This document shows, piece by piece, positions 37,801 through 42,790 of a stretch of 64,000 nucleotides of DNA (position 1 is the first letter of the stretch; each line of letters opens with the position of its first letter). Location: contig WPIO01000033.1 of assembly GCA_009760855.2 (NCBI GenBank), forward strand, positions 706,001 to 770,000. The letters are read 5' to 3'. Source of the DNA: Cristatella mucedo (taxonomy: Eukaryota; Bryozoa; Phylactolaemata; Cristatellidae). The translations under genes and the position numbers were made by a program. The notes beneath the pieces were generated by a model. The model had not been told where the DNA came from. It did no database searches and saw nothing but the letters and a program-made list of their open reading frames with translations.

Positions 37801-38088
37801 CCTTGGTGCCAAGCGTCCGATCTCGTTTGCTCGCCTTGCCCAGCGACCTGTGCGCAGCCGACCTGCGCTCGGTGAGCCATCGCTACGCAGAGACAGCGGC
37901 GCTGGGCCGCCGTGTTGCAGGGCAGCAACAGAATGTGGTCTTGCCAGTGGTAAGCACAGACATTCAAGCCTCGTTCGATTGTCACTTCTGATGTGGTGGT
38001 ACCTGCTTGTGCATATCGTATGCTCATGCCGACTATCTTTCCGTAGGTGCATTTCACCTACTCTTCTGCTTCCGTGTCATTTAAATGA
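5135..38088 (+). CDS. AGBL2/AGBL3-like: Cytosolic carboxypeptidase, CCP2/CCP3 type, 3' part of gene (16 exons)
   Basis: Zinc carboxypeptidase of the M14D (CCP) family; known members remove glutamates from polyglutamylated tubulin and other cytosolic proteins, acting on axonemes and centrioles. Exons: 5135-5213, 7840-8102, 11293-11414, 13988-14176, 14320-14460, 17403-17548, 21928-22026, 25075-25325, 25421-25757, 28086-28428, 29203-29310, 31353-31502, 33184-33604, 33786-33876, 37598-37949, 38047-38088. All introns are GT-AG and every junction keeps phase, giving 1043 codons plus TGA. Counting the first complete codon (5137) as residue 1, zinc ligands are H129 and E132 (HPGE) and H225 (DLHGH), substrate-binding N188/R189 (DLNRNY), and the catalytic glutamate E303 (SFTLE). 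The [10 protein letters not shown]...CYFAHCYPY-like block (here [14 protein letters not shown]) marks the CCP2/3 branch. The preceding beta-sandwich N-domain exons were not found and are presumably upstream of the window. The roughly 700-residue C-terminal tail is unusually long and low in complexity. Family assignment is very secure; CCP2 versus CCP3 is not decided. Confidence 0.93.
5741..6950 (+). mobile_element. L2/CR1-type LINE, 3' half (family A)
   Basis: Plus-strand reverse transcriptase from the [12 protein letters not shown] active-site block (about 5840-5880) through [30 protein letters not shown] and [13 protein letters not shown] to the C-terminal [15 protein letters not shown] in another frame. 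One frameshift near 6580 and a stop at 5948 break it. The 3' end reads gtaaagcgcctagaaagag...gagagcgctttat and finishes in a short A/T tail at about 6945, as in L2/CR1 elements with microsatellite tails. Confidence 0.9.
7455..7620 (-). repeat. SINE family 1 copy
   Basis: Minus-orientation copy with cagcctcacttatatagg, agagccttagcagccatcag and ccgacctgtgtcgtgaag, matching the other copies. The B-box region is more eroded here. Confidence 0.65.
7840..8102 (+). CDS. AGBL2/AGBL3-like: CCP exon b
   Basis: Acceptor accttttatag, donor TTCG|gtgagt. Residues 27-113: the CCP2/3 signature with [26 protein letters not shown] and the LCETKAGN strand, all typical of the sheet entering the peptidase domain. 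Ends in phase 1. Confidence 0.93.
8103..9099. other. CCP intron, nothing recognised
   Basis: A/T-rich intronic sequence with only short chance reading frames. Confidence 0.4.
9100..9990 (+). mobile_element. Tc1/mariner-type transposase relic
   Basis: Frameshifted plus-strand remnants: a KVSFLKW...[11 protein letters not shown] block near 9357-9420 followed by [15 protein letters not shown] near 9421-9465, the characteristic region around the first catalytic Asp of Tc1 transposases. Multiple stops; terminal inverted repeats were not located. Confidence 0.65.
9991..10689. other. CCP intron, nothing recognised
   Basis: A/T-rich intron sequence; no coding or repeat signal that I can support. 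Confidence 0.4.
10690..10860 (+). repeat. LINE family B, 3' end fragment
   Basis: Carries the block ccgaaagccgcttaggctgtgag, then cctccttcgtaacacccac, and ends gagttacag...gagatacatcacattac. The same block recurs near 15560, 30425 (inverted) and 36380, and its final part follows the reverse-transcriptase relic at 23860-24570. Confidence 0.6.
11293..11414 (+). CDS. AGBL2/AGBL3-like: CCP exon c, HxxE zinc motif
   Basis: Acceptor ttgttttttag, donor GCCGTG|gtatgc. Residues 115-154 include [16 protein letters not shown], holding zinc ligands H129 and E132. The donor is followed at once by a CTG repeat in the intron. Ends in phase 0. Confidence 0.95.
11416..11475 (+). repeat. Interrupted CTG trinucleotide repeat
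   Basis: Two CTG runs (about 11419-11435 and 11460-11474) start right after the donor of CCP exon c. Confidence 0.85.
11590..11984 (+). mobile_element. LINE family A, 3' end fragment
   Basis: Plus-strand copy of the C-terminal [20 protein letters not shown] segment, followed by the family A 3' end (gtaaagcgcctagaaagag...gagggcgctttatcaagtg) and an ATT tail. Confidence 0.85.
11985..13560 (-). mobile_element. L2/CR1-type LINE, endonuclease to start of RT
   Basis: Read on the minus strand: [10 protein letters not shown] and LTETWLILT (start of an AP endonuclease) around 13500-13380, a GGGVA-type block near 13310, the linker [20 protein letters not shown] around 12750-12690, and RT start [20 protein letters not shown] with FCPVS around 12120-12000. 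Frameshifts and stops interrupt it. It abuts the tail of the plus-strand fragment at 11984. Confidence 0.75.
13561..13987. other. CCP intron, nothing recognised
   Basis: No feature beyond the acceptor of exon d. Confidence 0.4.
13988..14176 (+). CDS. AGBL2/AGBL3-like: CCP exon d, substrate-binding loop
   Basis: Acceptor ggtcaacag, donor TCTGAG|gtttgt. Residues 155-217 include [20 protein letters not shown] and DLNRNY, the conserved CCP block with the substrate-binding Asn188/Arg189. Exactly 63 codons, phase 0 at both ends. Confidence 0.95.
14320..14460 (+). CDS. AGBL2/AGBL3-like: CCP exon e, third zinc ligand
   Basis: Acceptor ctgttatcag, donor CGGCAG|gtatgc. Residues 218-264 include [20 protein letters not shown] with zinc ligand H225. 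The 143-nt intron before it is short compared with the others. 47 codons, phase 0 at both ends. Confidence 0.95.
14461..14934. other. CCP intron, nothing recognised
   Basis: A/T-rich sequence without a signal I can support. Confidence 0.4.
14935..15110 (-). repeat. LINE family A, 3' end fragment, inverted
   Basis: Starts with an AAT tail, then gataaagctccctcagagaact, then caaagggaaacgcgattgaatg and cataacaggttaggggtgacat: the reverse complement of the 3' end seen at 6780-6945. Confidence 0.8.
15560..15725 (+). repeat. LINE family B, 3' end fragment
   Basis: Block ataccgaaacccacttaggc...ctctccttcgtaacacccac...gagttacagacagatacatt, matching the copies near 10690 and 36380. Confidence 0.6.
15726..16440. 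other. CCP intron, nothing recognised
   Basis: No coding or repeat signature that I can name. Confidence 0.4.
16441..17100. mobile_element. MITE-like DNA element with terminal inverted repeats
   Basis: Left end CAGTCGTCCCTC (16441-16452), right end GAGGGACGACTA (17089-17100): 12-bp terminal inverted repeats with one mismatch. Both flanks carry TA (16439-16440 and 17101-17102), the mariner/Tigger-type target duplication. The termini resemble Tigger-type ends. About 660 bp, A/T-rich, no transposase inside, so non-autonomous. Confidence 0.75.
17403..17548 (+). CDS. AGBL2/AGBL3-like: CCP exon f, catalytic glutamate
   Basis: Acceptor tatcattttag, donor GACCG|gtaaag. Residues 265-312 include [17 protein letters not shown] and [11 protein letters not shown], the latter carrying the catalytic glutamate E303. 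Ends in phase 2. Confidence 0.94.
17549..18193. other. CCP intron, nothing recognised
   Basis: A/T-rich; an exon-like stretch at 18063-18126 was considered and rejected on phase. Confidence 0.4.
18194..18250. repeat. (TA)n microsatellite
   Basis: About 28 TA units with one interruption. Confidence 0.97.
18260..19720 (+). mobile_element. Tc1-like DNA transposon relic
   Basis: Plus-strand remnants in order: [17 protein letters not shown] (helix-turn-helix region, 18610-18665), [17 protein letters not shown] (18970-19022), [17 protein letters not shown] (19030-19085, where the usual first catalytic Asp is Glu), then [20 protein letters not shown] and LWDEVERLL (19410-19500), the second Asp and third acidic position of the DDE triad. 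Several stops and frameshifts make it inactive. Loosely similar ends (gcacaataatttgaac near 18273; gataattgtgtgaac near 19683) may be the terminal repeats. Confidence 0.85.
20222..20560. repeat. (CT)n/(CTGT) pyrimidine array
   Basis: About 340 bp of nearly pure CT with interspersed GT units, in the intron between CCP exons f and g. The apparent Arg/Glu reading frame on the minus strand is an artefact. Confidence 0.97.
20905..21100 (-). repeat. SINE family 1 copy, best preserved
   Basis: Minus orientation: (AAT)n tail (20905-20926), aacagcctcttttgtatagcg, agagcccttacggctatcacc, ggcgataaaggatggcccacc, then ggattcgaacccacgacatc, the complement of a tRNA B box, and further tRNA-like sequence to about 21095. 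Confidence 0.8.
21101..21927. other. CCP intron, nothing recognised
   Basis: Only chance reading frames before the acceptor of exon g. Confidence 0.4.
21928..22026 (+). CDS. AGBL2/AGBL3-like: CCP exon g, end of peptidase domain
   Basis: Acceptor gttttttctag, donor AAAGG|gtaagc. Residues 314-345 ([20 protein letters not shown]) correspond to the helix closing the CCP catalytic domain. Phase 2 in, phase 2 out. The intron before it carries a Tc1-like relic and long (TA) and (CT) arrays. Confidence 0.9.
22365..22510 (-). repeat. SINE family 2 copy
   Basis: Read on the minus strand it starts agcccagttgttaaggcgct, has ggtcgtgagccccg in the B-box position and ends gttatactatggcgctatac with an A/T tail. 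Matches copies near 31597, 47680 and 59640. Confidence 0.7.
22560..22700 (+). repeat. Possible tRNA-derived SINE, other type
   Basis: gatggctcaatcggtagatc followed by actggaccagtaatccaaaa looks like the D and anticodon arms of a decayed tRNA, with cagtcccagctc in the B-box position. Single copy, so the call is weak. Confidence 0.35.
22701..23859. other. CCP intron, nothing recognised
   Basis: Short chance frames only. Confidence 0.4.
23860..24570 (+). mobile_element. L2/CR1-type LINE fragment (family B)
   Basis: RT remnants in frameshifted plus-strand frames: [10 protein letters not shown] near 23908-23940, [17 protein letters not shown] near 23994-24045, [11 protein letters not shown] near 24165-24200, [12 protein letters not shown] near 24270-24305 and CARNLGVIF near 24412-24440. 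It is followed by the family B 3' signature gaggttacagatggagatag and attacattacag. Confidence 0.8.
25075..25325 (+). CDS. AGBL2/AGBL3-like: CCP exon h, start of C-terminal tail
   Basis: Acceptor catattgtatag, donor CCCATGG|gtgagt. Residues 347-429 begin [20 protein letters not shown], a short helix, then a polar segment with a serine run encoded by a TCG/TCA repeat. Placed by phase and strand continuity with the catalytic exons; the tail itself is not conserved enough for me to recognise. Confidence 0.78.
25421..25757 (+). CDS. AGBL2/AGBL3-like: CCP exon i
   Basis: The acceptor is taken as tgcttgtctcttgag because it is the site giving the required phase (one base from exon h plus AT gives Asp). 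Donor TCCGA|gtaagt is strong. Residues 431-541 end in SDVES, matching the acidic serine-rich patch seen after the catalytic domain in CCP2-like proteins. The start is the least certain boundary of the gene. Confidence 0.72.
25758..27127. other. CCP intron, nothing recognised
   Basis: Longest chance frame is at 26019-26741 with no recognisable protein; no repeat family identified. Confidence 0.4.
27128..27177. repeat. 50-bp near-perfect palindrome
   Basis: Two 24-nt arms (27128-27151 and 27154-27177) are reverse complements apart from one A/C mismatch (27134/27171), separated by only TG. Confidence 0.97.
27796..27883. repeat. (GC)n-(GT)n microsatellite
   Basis: A short GC alternation followed by about 36 GT units. 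Confidence 0.97.
28086..28428 (+). CDS. AGBL2/AGBL3-like: CCP exon j, acidic then lysine-rich
   Basis: Acceptor ctccttgttgcag; the single leading C completes the split Asp codon from exon i, so the acidic run continues as [12 protein letters not shown]. It is followed by a strongly basic stretch ([15 protein letters not shown]), a candidate nuclear-localisation or microtubule-binding segment (inference). Donor TCCAGT|gtgagt. Residues 543-656. Confidence 0.82.
28804..28877. repeat. (GT)n microsatellite
   Basis: About 37 GT units within the intron after CCP exon j. Confidence 0.97.
29203..29310 (+). CDS. AGBL2/AGBL3-like: CCP exon k
   Basis: Acceptor ttttcttgttgcag, donor CTGCTG|gttagt. 36 codons (657-692), phase 0 at both ends, polar with no recognised motif. 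It fits the chain without breaking the frame. Confidence 0.72.
29311..31352. other. CCP intron
   Basis: Apart from the inverted LINE family B end at 30425-30545, nothing recognised. Confidence 0.4.
30425..30545 (-). repeat. LINE family B, 3' end fragment, inverted
   Basis: gtaacgtatctcctcctgta then gggtgttacgcaggaaagtt and cactcacagcctaagtggct: reverse complement of the block seen near 36540-36640. Confidence 0.65.
31353..31502 (+). CDS. AGBL2/AGBL3-like: CCP exon l
   Basis: Acceptor ttttttttaaag, donor GCTAGA|gtcagt. 50 codons (693-742), phase 0 at both ends. Encodes [16 protein letters not shown] followed by a basic stretch; this looks like a short conserved motif but I do not recognise it. 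Confidence 0.75.
31597..31745 (+). repeat. SINE family 2 copy
   Basis: tccagtggttaaggtgctcg (tRNA-like head with A-box-like region), gtgggctcgagccccgagg (B box), then agttctcttggggtgctata and an A/T-rich tail ending in a TTTAT run. Confidence 0.75.
31746..33183. other. CCP intron, nothing recognised
   Basis: A/T-rich, no supported feature. Confidence 0.4.
33184..33604 (+). CDS. AGBL2/AGBL3-like: CCP exon m, Ala/Gly-rich tail
   Basis: Acceptor cgcgtctaacag, donor CGGCATT|gtgagt. Residues 743-882 are Ala/Gly/Glu-rich with no recognised domain. Longest exon of the gene and clearly more GC-rich than its flanks, as expected for coding sequence here. Confidence 0.72.
33786..33876 (+). CDS. AGBL2/AGBL3-like: CCP exon n
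   Basis: Acceptor cttgctcgtttgcag, donor GATGG|gtaggc. Phase 1 in, phase 2 out. Residues 884-912 ([19 protein letters not shown]) are polar and low in complexity. The intron before it is only 181 nt. Confidence 0.68.
33877..34489. other. CCP intron, nothing recognised
   Basis: GC-rich at its start, then A/T-rich; no feature supported. Confidence 0.4.
34490..34680 (+). repeat. SINE family 1 copy
   Basis: Plus orientation: ctcttcacgaccaggacgtg, gggctcgagtcttgcag (decayed B box), cgcaagcggtggcgatagct, ggctcttctgtcgccatgta, tail tattattagta. Confidence 0.75.
34681..35299. other. CCP intron, nothing recognised
   Basis: No supported feature. Confidence 0.4.
35300..36380 (+). mobile_element. L2/CR1-type LINE, 3' half (family A), best copy
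   Basis: Open plus-strand frame 35312-35986 carries [14 protein letters not shown] (RT active site), [52 protein letters not shown] and [14 protein letters not shown] small deletion near 35965 (relative to the 5741 copy) shifts the frame; the end continues as [20 protein letters not shown]. The 3' end matches the other family A tails. Confidence 0.92.
36381..36660 (+). repeat. LINE family B, 3' end fragment
   Basis: Directly follows the family A end: ggtaccgaaagccgcttagg, gtgagtgcgctatacaaaac, ctcctgcgtaacacccac, then gagttacagacggagataca and ttacatt. Its junction to the family A 3' end suggests one element inserted beside or into the other. Confidence 0.65.
36661..37597. other. CCP intron, nothing recognised
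   Basis: Starts with a short ATT run (36660-36682); otherwise no supported feature. Confidence 0.4.
37598..37949 (+). CDS. AGBL2/AGBL3-like: CCP exon o
   Basis: Acceptor aatcgtttacag, donor CCAGTG|gtaagc. One leading G completes Gly from exon n; 117 codons (914-1030) end in phase 0. Sequence is [20 protein letters not shown] followed by Ala/Pro/Arg-rich tail. The upstream intron holds a SINE and two LINE fragments. Confidence 0.72.
38047..38088 (+). CDS. AGBL2/AGBL3-like: CCP terminal exon p
   Basis: Acceptor gactatctttccgtag, then 13 codons ([13 protein letters not shown]) and TGA. Phase 0 matches exon o. Because it is very short, another last exon is possible; see the open stretch at 39042-39317. 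Confidence 0.6.
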   Translation: MHFTYSSASVSFK

Positions 38089-38479
38089 TCGAAATGTATA
38101 GCAAGGCATGTCCAGGCACTAAGTAACGTTAGTCTAGCCTTGCCTTAGCTGCTTGACTCTTACCAGTTCGAATCCGATCGTTACCTACGGTTTCACAGCT
38201 GAGCAAACAACTGCTTAGCTCATAAAAATTGGGCCTGCACTTACAATCTGTCGATCGTACCAGTGTGCAAGTCCAGTTGACCTTAACAAGTCGTTGGTGA
38301 TTGTTGTACACGTATGTGCAGTCAGTTGCCTGCTCGATGTGTACGCTACCTGTGCATATAAGTGCATCCTGTAAACCCACCTTGTTTATCATCGCTCAAT
38401 GACTAACTTGGATGGCCAATGATAGCCCATGATAACAGAACAGATTACCTCAAAGCCTTTTCTTGAGACTGTCTCATGG

Positions 38480-38690
38480 CAGTGGCCATATAGTAATAAT
38501 AAAACTACTAATAATAAATTTCTTATAGCGCTCTCGGAGAACTCAATCTCTTTCTAGGAACTTTGACATTTGCTGAAAAGGAAGCATGATCGAATGGTTA
38601 GTGGTAGCATGCTCAATGACAGCAAGCCTAACATGGTTAGAGGTGACATGCTCAGTCAGAATCAGCACACAAAGTATGTGTTAAAGCTCT
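38480..38690 (-). repeat. LINE family A, 3' end fragment, inverted
   Basis: AAT-rich tail, then tagcgctctcggagaactca, ctctttctaggaactttgac and gcatgatcgaatggttagtg, i.e. the reverse complement of the family A 3' end. Confidence 0.8.
38498..38518 (+). promoter_or_regulatory. Possible poly(A) signals of the CCP gene
   Basis: Two AATAAA hexamers (38498-38503 and 38513-38518) lie about 410 nt after the CCP stop. They fall in the A/T-rich tail of an inverted LINE end, so they could be incidental. Confidence 0.3.
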
Positions 38691-39041
38691 TTTTTTAAGA
38701 GTTATCCTTATGCCAAGTCGGTGAGTTTTATTGAAGATGCCAAATGGGGCATAATCTATTACTCGATAGCGAGTCCTCAGCTCTAATGAGCACATCCTCA
38801 ATCGCCCTTCTTATGTTGCTTTGCATGTATAATATCTCAATCTGTAACGCACCTAAAGCCCCAACTCCACTGTGCATGCGCCAGATTCTAGCTCCTCTAC
38901 ACCAGCCACTATCATCTGGCACGATGGATTTTCTGCCTCTTGCTTTCTTCATCACAGTTTCGTAAGCCATTTCTGGGACTTCTACCTAACGGCACATTCA
39001 CTTTGACTAAATAATACCGGGCCTCCGTTGCCACATCTTAG

Positions 39042-39317
39042 ACGAATGATCGTCATTGGTTGGCTCCAGGTGTGGCCAAATTAATTTTTTCATGCGATGA
39101 AACGTGGAAGGTGAATTTTACCTACCGCCGGCACGAAGTCGTGCATCAACTAATCTACACGGCATGCAACCAGCTGCCGTATGATCAGGCTGCTGCAGTC
39201 AGAATCGTTCTTGAAAGCATTGAGAAACAGTATCTCACCCGCGATGGGCGGATTTCCCCTTCGGCGCTTGATCAGTTGCTATTCGGCAGTATTAAGATAA
39301 GGTTGGGTGGGATTTGA
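39042..39317 (+). CDS. Unrecognised exon-like open stretch, possible alternative last exon
   Basis: A candidate acceptor (gttgccacatcttag, ending 39041) opens a frame of 91 codons to TGA at 39315. The protein is well mixed and helix-like, with VVHQLIYTACNQLPYDQ and LESIEKQYLTRDGRIS, unlike the repeats around it. It starts in phase 0, so exon o of the CCP gene could splice to it instead of to exon p. It could equally be an exon of a separate gene or a pseudogene piece. A second possible acceptor lies at 39069. I do not recognise the family. Confidence 0.35.
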   Translation, partial: TNDRHWLAPGVAKLIFSCDETWKVNFTYRRHEVVHQLIYTACNQLPYDQAAAVRIVLESIEKQYLTRDGRISPSALDQLLFGSIKIRLGGI

Positions 39318-39730
39318 AGTTAGATGGAGGCCAAATGATATCTGCCCAAAGAGGGCACCTTGAAGCTTTCTTGCCAGCTGGAGAGGAGCTGGTGCACAGC
39401 AGCTCTCCAGCTGTCGCTTGCCGAAGAAACAGCACTTGGTGGAGGACGGTAGTCAATTCTAGTCCAGGAACCAGTGAGGCCGGTGCCACCTGGCCGAAGA
39501 GAAGAGCTGCGAGGCTATCAGCTGCCACAACTATCACTTTATCGTGATGATGTGCATGCCAACTGTCTGCTGCTGCCGTGCTGCTGCATGCCGCACTCCA
39601 CCTACAGCACCTCTTTGTCTGCTGCCATGTCCCGTCTCCAGGCTCTGACCTTGCAGCTCTGCTCTTATGGATGGTTAGCGACTGCATGCAAGGGCTCCAC
39701 TTCCTACCTTGCTGTACGGGGCAGTGTTGC
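39318..39730. other. No gene recognised
   Basis: Overlapping chance frames on both strands; no recognisable product. Confidence 0.35.
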
Positions 39731-39905
39731 TTGCCTCCCTACTTCGCGTAGCAGTACTTTATTACCTCCCTGCTGTGCGTAGCAGTACTTGTGGCCTCCC
39801 TGCTGCACGTAGCAGTACGGCTTGCCTGCCTACTGTAGGTAGCACTACTACTTGCTTCCCTACTGTATGTAGTAGTTGTACCTGCCGCCCTACTGTTGGG
39901 GGTAT
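39731..39905 (+). repeat. 30-bp tandem repeat, about six units
   Basis: Units start near 39731, 39762, 39792, 39822, 39852 and 39882, each like TTGCCTCCCTACTGT...GTAGCAGTAC. Because the period is a multiple of three, one frame stays open with a 10-residue periodicity (CLPTVGSTTT, CFPTVCSSCT). Confidence 0.85.
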
Positions 39906-41974
39906 TTCAACGAGGGATTTTGCTTCCAATGTGAATATGCCATATCTGCAGACCTAGCCGATGGATTCATCCTTATAGTAAGGCTGGAAGGACTGGCTAA
40001 AAGCGCATCCCACCGGCTCAGCATGTGTAGCAAAACTACTTGGGTGGCTCACTGTGGGGCCGGATACCTTCCCCATTTACGTCAGCCACATCGAACTGCA
40101 GCCTTGCATCTTTTCTACCTTCTGCGTGATGCCCTGTGACTATACCACTTGTCCTTTGTTGATCGTCTGTAAGTGACTTCCCTGACTAGGGGCCACTTAG
40201 ATCGCGATGTCCACTTGCAGGTCAGCAGCCACGGAAGCTCATACTTGACAGAGCTTCTTCGTGTCCACTCGATGGGTGTACCAAGTCCGGAGCGAAGCAG
40301 CTACAGCAAGTAAACAGAGCTGGTAGACCCAGGTTGGCTTTTTGTGCTTCGACGCTGCTGAAGGAAAACGGGTGGCGATCCTACTGTGCCAAAAAAAGGC
40401 CAGCCTATCCCTCACTTCCCATCCGTCCGATTACTGACAGCCCGAGCTGAGACTTCTTGTAGCGAGTGCTTCAACACAGCTGGGTGCATAGCTGCAGCGT
40501 TGTCAGCTGCCTTTGCCTTGTACTATAGCAGCACTGTAGGTCAGCGCTGCCTGCATTTGCACGAGGAGCTGGCTCTGCTTTTGCAGGGCCGCGTAAGCGG
40601 GCACTGTCGTAATAAAGAGCAAGGAGGTTTTTATGACTGGTGTATAATTTTTATGCTGTGTGGCATTTCCTGAGTGCTTACTTTTATAGGATACAGAATT
40701 GCACGTGTTTGCTACATATTAAAGGTGTAGTTTTTCACTAGACAGGTTTAATTGATTGATTATTCAGTGATAGTACTCGCTCGAACTTGTGAATCCTCCT
40801 AGATTTCGATGACTTTTTAGCATAGTCGCCTAGTCATCGCACTCTGACCATTTCTCGTCATGGAACAGAGTATGTACATGTTGATAAATGCATGTAGAGG
40901 CTCTTGCGTGTCAGCATCGACTAATGATTCTAGAACTAATTGAGTAGGAACTGCTTAGGCCTGTTTTATTTGCAGGCATGCTATTGGAAATGTTCGGTTT
41001 AAAGGAGCATAAGCCTGGGCAAGCCATCCAACCTGCGTTTGACTCAGGTATACCTGTTTCCCAGATAACCACTATGAGTGTGTCCGTGCTAGTAACCGTT
41101 ACATCGTGTAAACTACAATGCTTACAGACTTAGTGTCGGCACCTATCGGTACTTGGCACTTACAGCCATAACTGTAGCTAAAAGCAGTGTTTCGTCGAGG
41201 TCGGATGTTACAATAGATACTTTGGATTTATCGGGTGGCTGGTCGTGTGGTCTTGTCTGCAGTCAGCATAATAGCTGACAGCAGGGCTCGTATTGCACCT
41301 GACACGAGAACAGTGAGTGAGGGCTTAAAGAAGGAGCCGTTTTTCGGTTCGCCCTGCTTTGCCCGCAATGTCGAAAAAGCAAAGTTGGTTCATGCAAGCA
41401 TTCACCTGACCTGCTGCAGCATCATGCCATGGCTTCGGCACTACTAGAGCCACAGCAAGTAGCTGCACATGACGCTACAGAAAATATCTTGCAGCGAGTT
41501 GTAAAACGCCTAGATAGAGATTATGTTCTTATGGGTCACCATACAAACGACATACTATTACTAAAGTATGCACAATTCCAAAACAATTGCAAATGACCAA
41601 TGAGAAATGAATAGTGGAGAGTCAATACCTGTATTCTTAGTTCGTCGAAAATCATCCATGACCCCGGGGACACTGGTGACTGGCTGACAGCTGCACTCGA
41701 AACCGAGAGATTGTGACAATTCGTTTCTCACCAGCTCAAACAGCCAGTATTATAAGTTACAGATTGGCAGATATTGGACTGCAAATTTTACGTGACGATT
41801 GCGACACGCACTTAAGAGAGCAAAGGTTGGAGAGAGAGCTATTTGTGAGGCTTTGGGTAGGAATCGGATAACAACTTTTTGGCAAACCCTTGGCAATAGC
41901 CTCTGGCCTCCCAAGGCTCTCGTGACAGATGATTCTTGACCACGGTTGTTCTGATATGTCTAATAAGAATATAA
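39906..41974. other. No gene recognised
   Basis: Only a short LINE-like tail (gttgtaaaacgcctagatag at about 41498) is recognisable. Confidence 0.4.
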
Positions 41975-42790
41975 TGCATTTGATATCAGAGAGCTCAATC
42001 TCGTTGTAGGCACTTTACATTTGCTGTAAAGAAAGCACGATCGAATGGTTAGTGGTATCATGCTCGATAAACAACAAGAATAACATGGTTAGGAGTGACA
42101 TGCACAGGGTCAGCATGCAAGTTTGGTTAGTGGCAGCATGCAACAGTGTCAGCATGCATAAGCACTTAAAGGACGAATCAAAGGGACCCACTAAATGCTA
42201 TAAAAAATATAAATATAAATAAATAGATGCGCATTAGTTTCTTTTTAAATGTAGACAAGTTAGGAGATGTCGTGACGCAAGTCGGGAGTGAGTTCCAGGG
42301 CTTCCAGCTTTGGGAGCATACGAACTAAAGGCACGGTCTCCAAAAGATTTGAACGAGGTATAGGTAACAGTTGGTTTCCAAAAAATGGGTGGTACGATGC
42401 TTAGCCTGGTGAAGGAGTAGATCTGATAGGTAGGCTGGAGCCAAAGAATGAAGGGACCTAAACGTGAGTGACAAAACCTTGAAGTCGATGCGTTGCTTGA
42501 CTGGGAGCCAGCACAGGTCGGCGAAAAGTGGTGTGATGTGGCAACGGTGACGCTCACGATAGACAAACCTAGCTGTAGTTTTGCACCAGCTGTAAGATTG
42601 CACATGCCGGTAGGCCAGCAAGCAGTGAGTTATAGAAGTCAACACGGGATGTCACAAATGCACGGACCAACTTAGATGTGGTATCCCTGCCTAAACAAGC
42701 CCGAACTTTAGCAAGTTATGCAACAGAAAGTAGCAGACTTGACTGTGGAGCTGTTGTGATCGTTTAATGAAAGGTCACTTTGGAACATGA
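41975..42790 (-). mobile_element. L2/CR1-type LINE, 3' end (family A), inverted
   Basis: On the minus strand: [15 protein letters not shown] and [16 protein letters not shown] with the APKAG...PGTHSRLASRHL C-terminal region in shifted frames, then the family A 3' end near 42110-41985. Upstream, ccttcattaaacgatcac (about 42755-42770) extends it. Many frameshifts. Confidence 0.82.
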
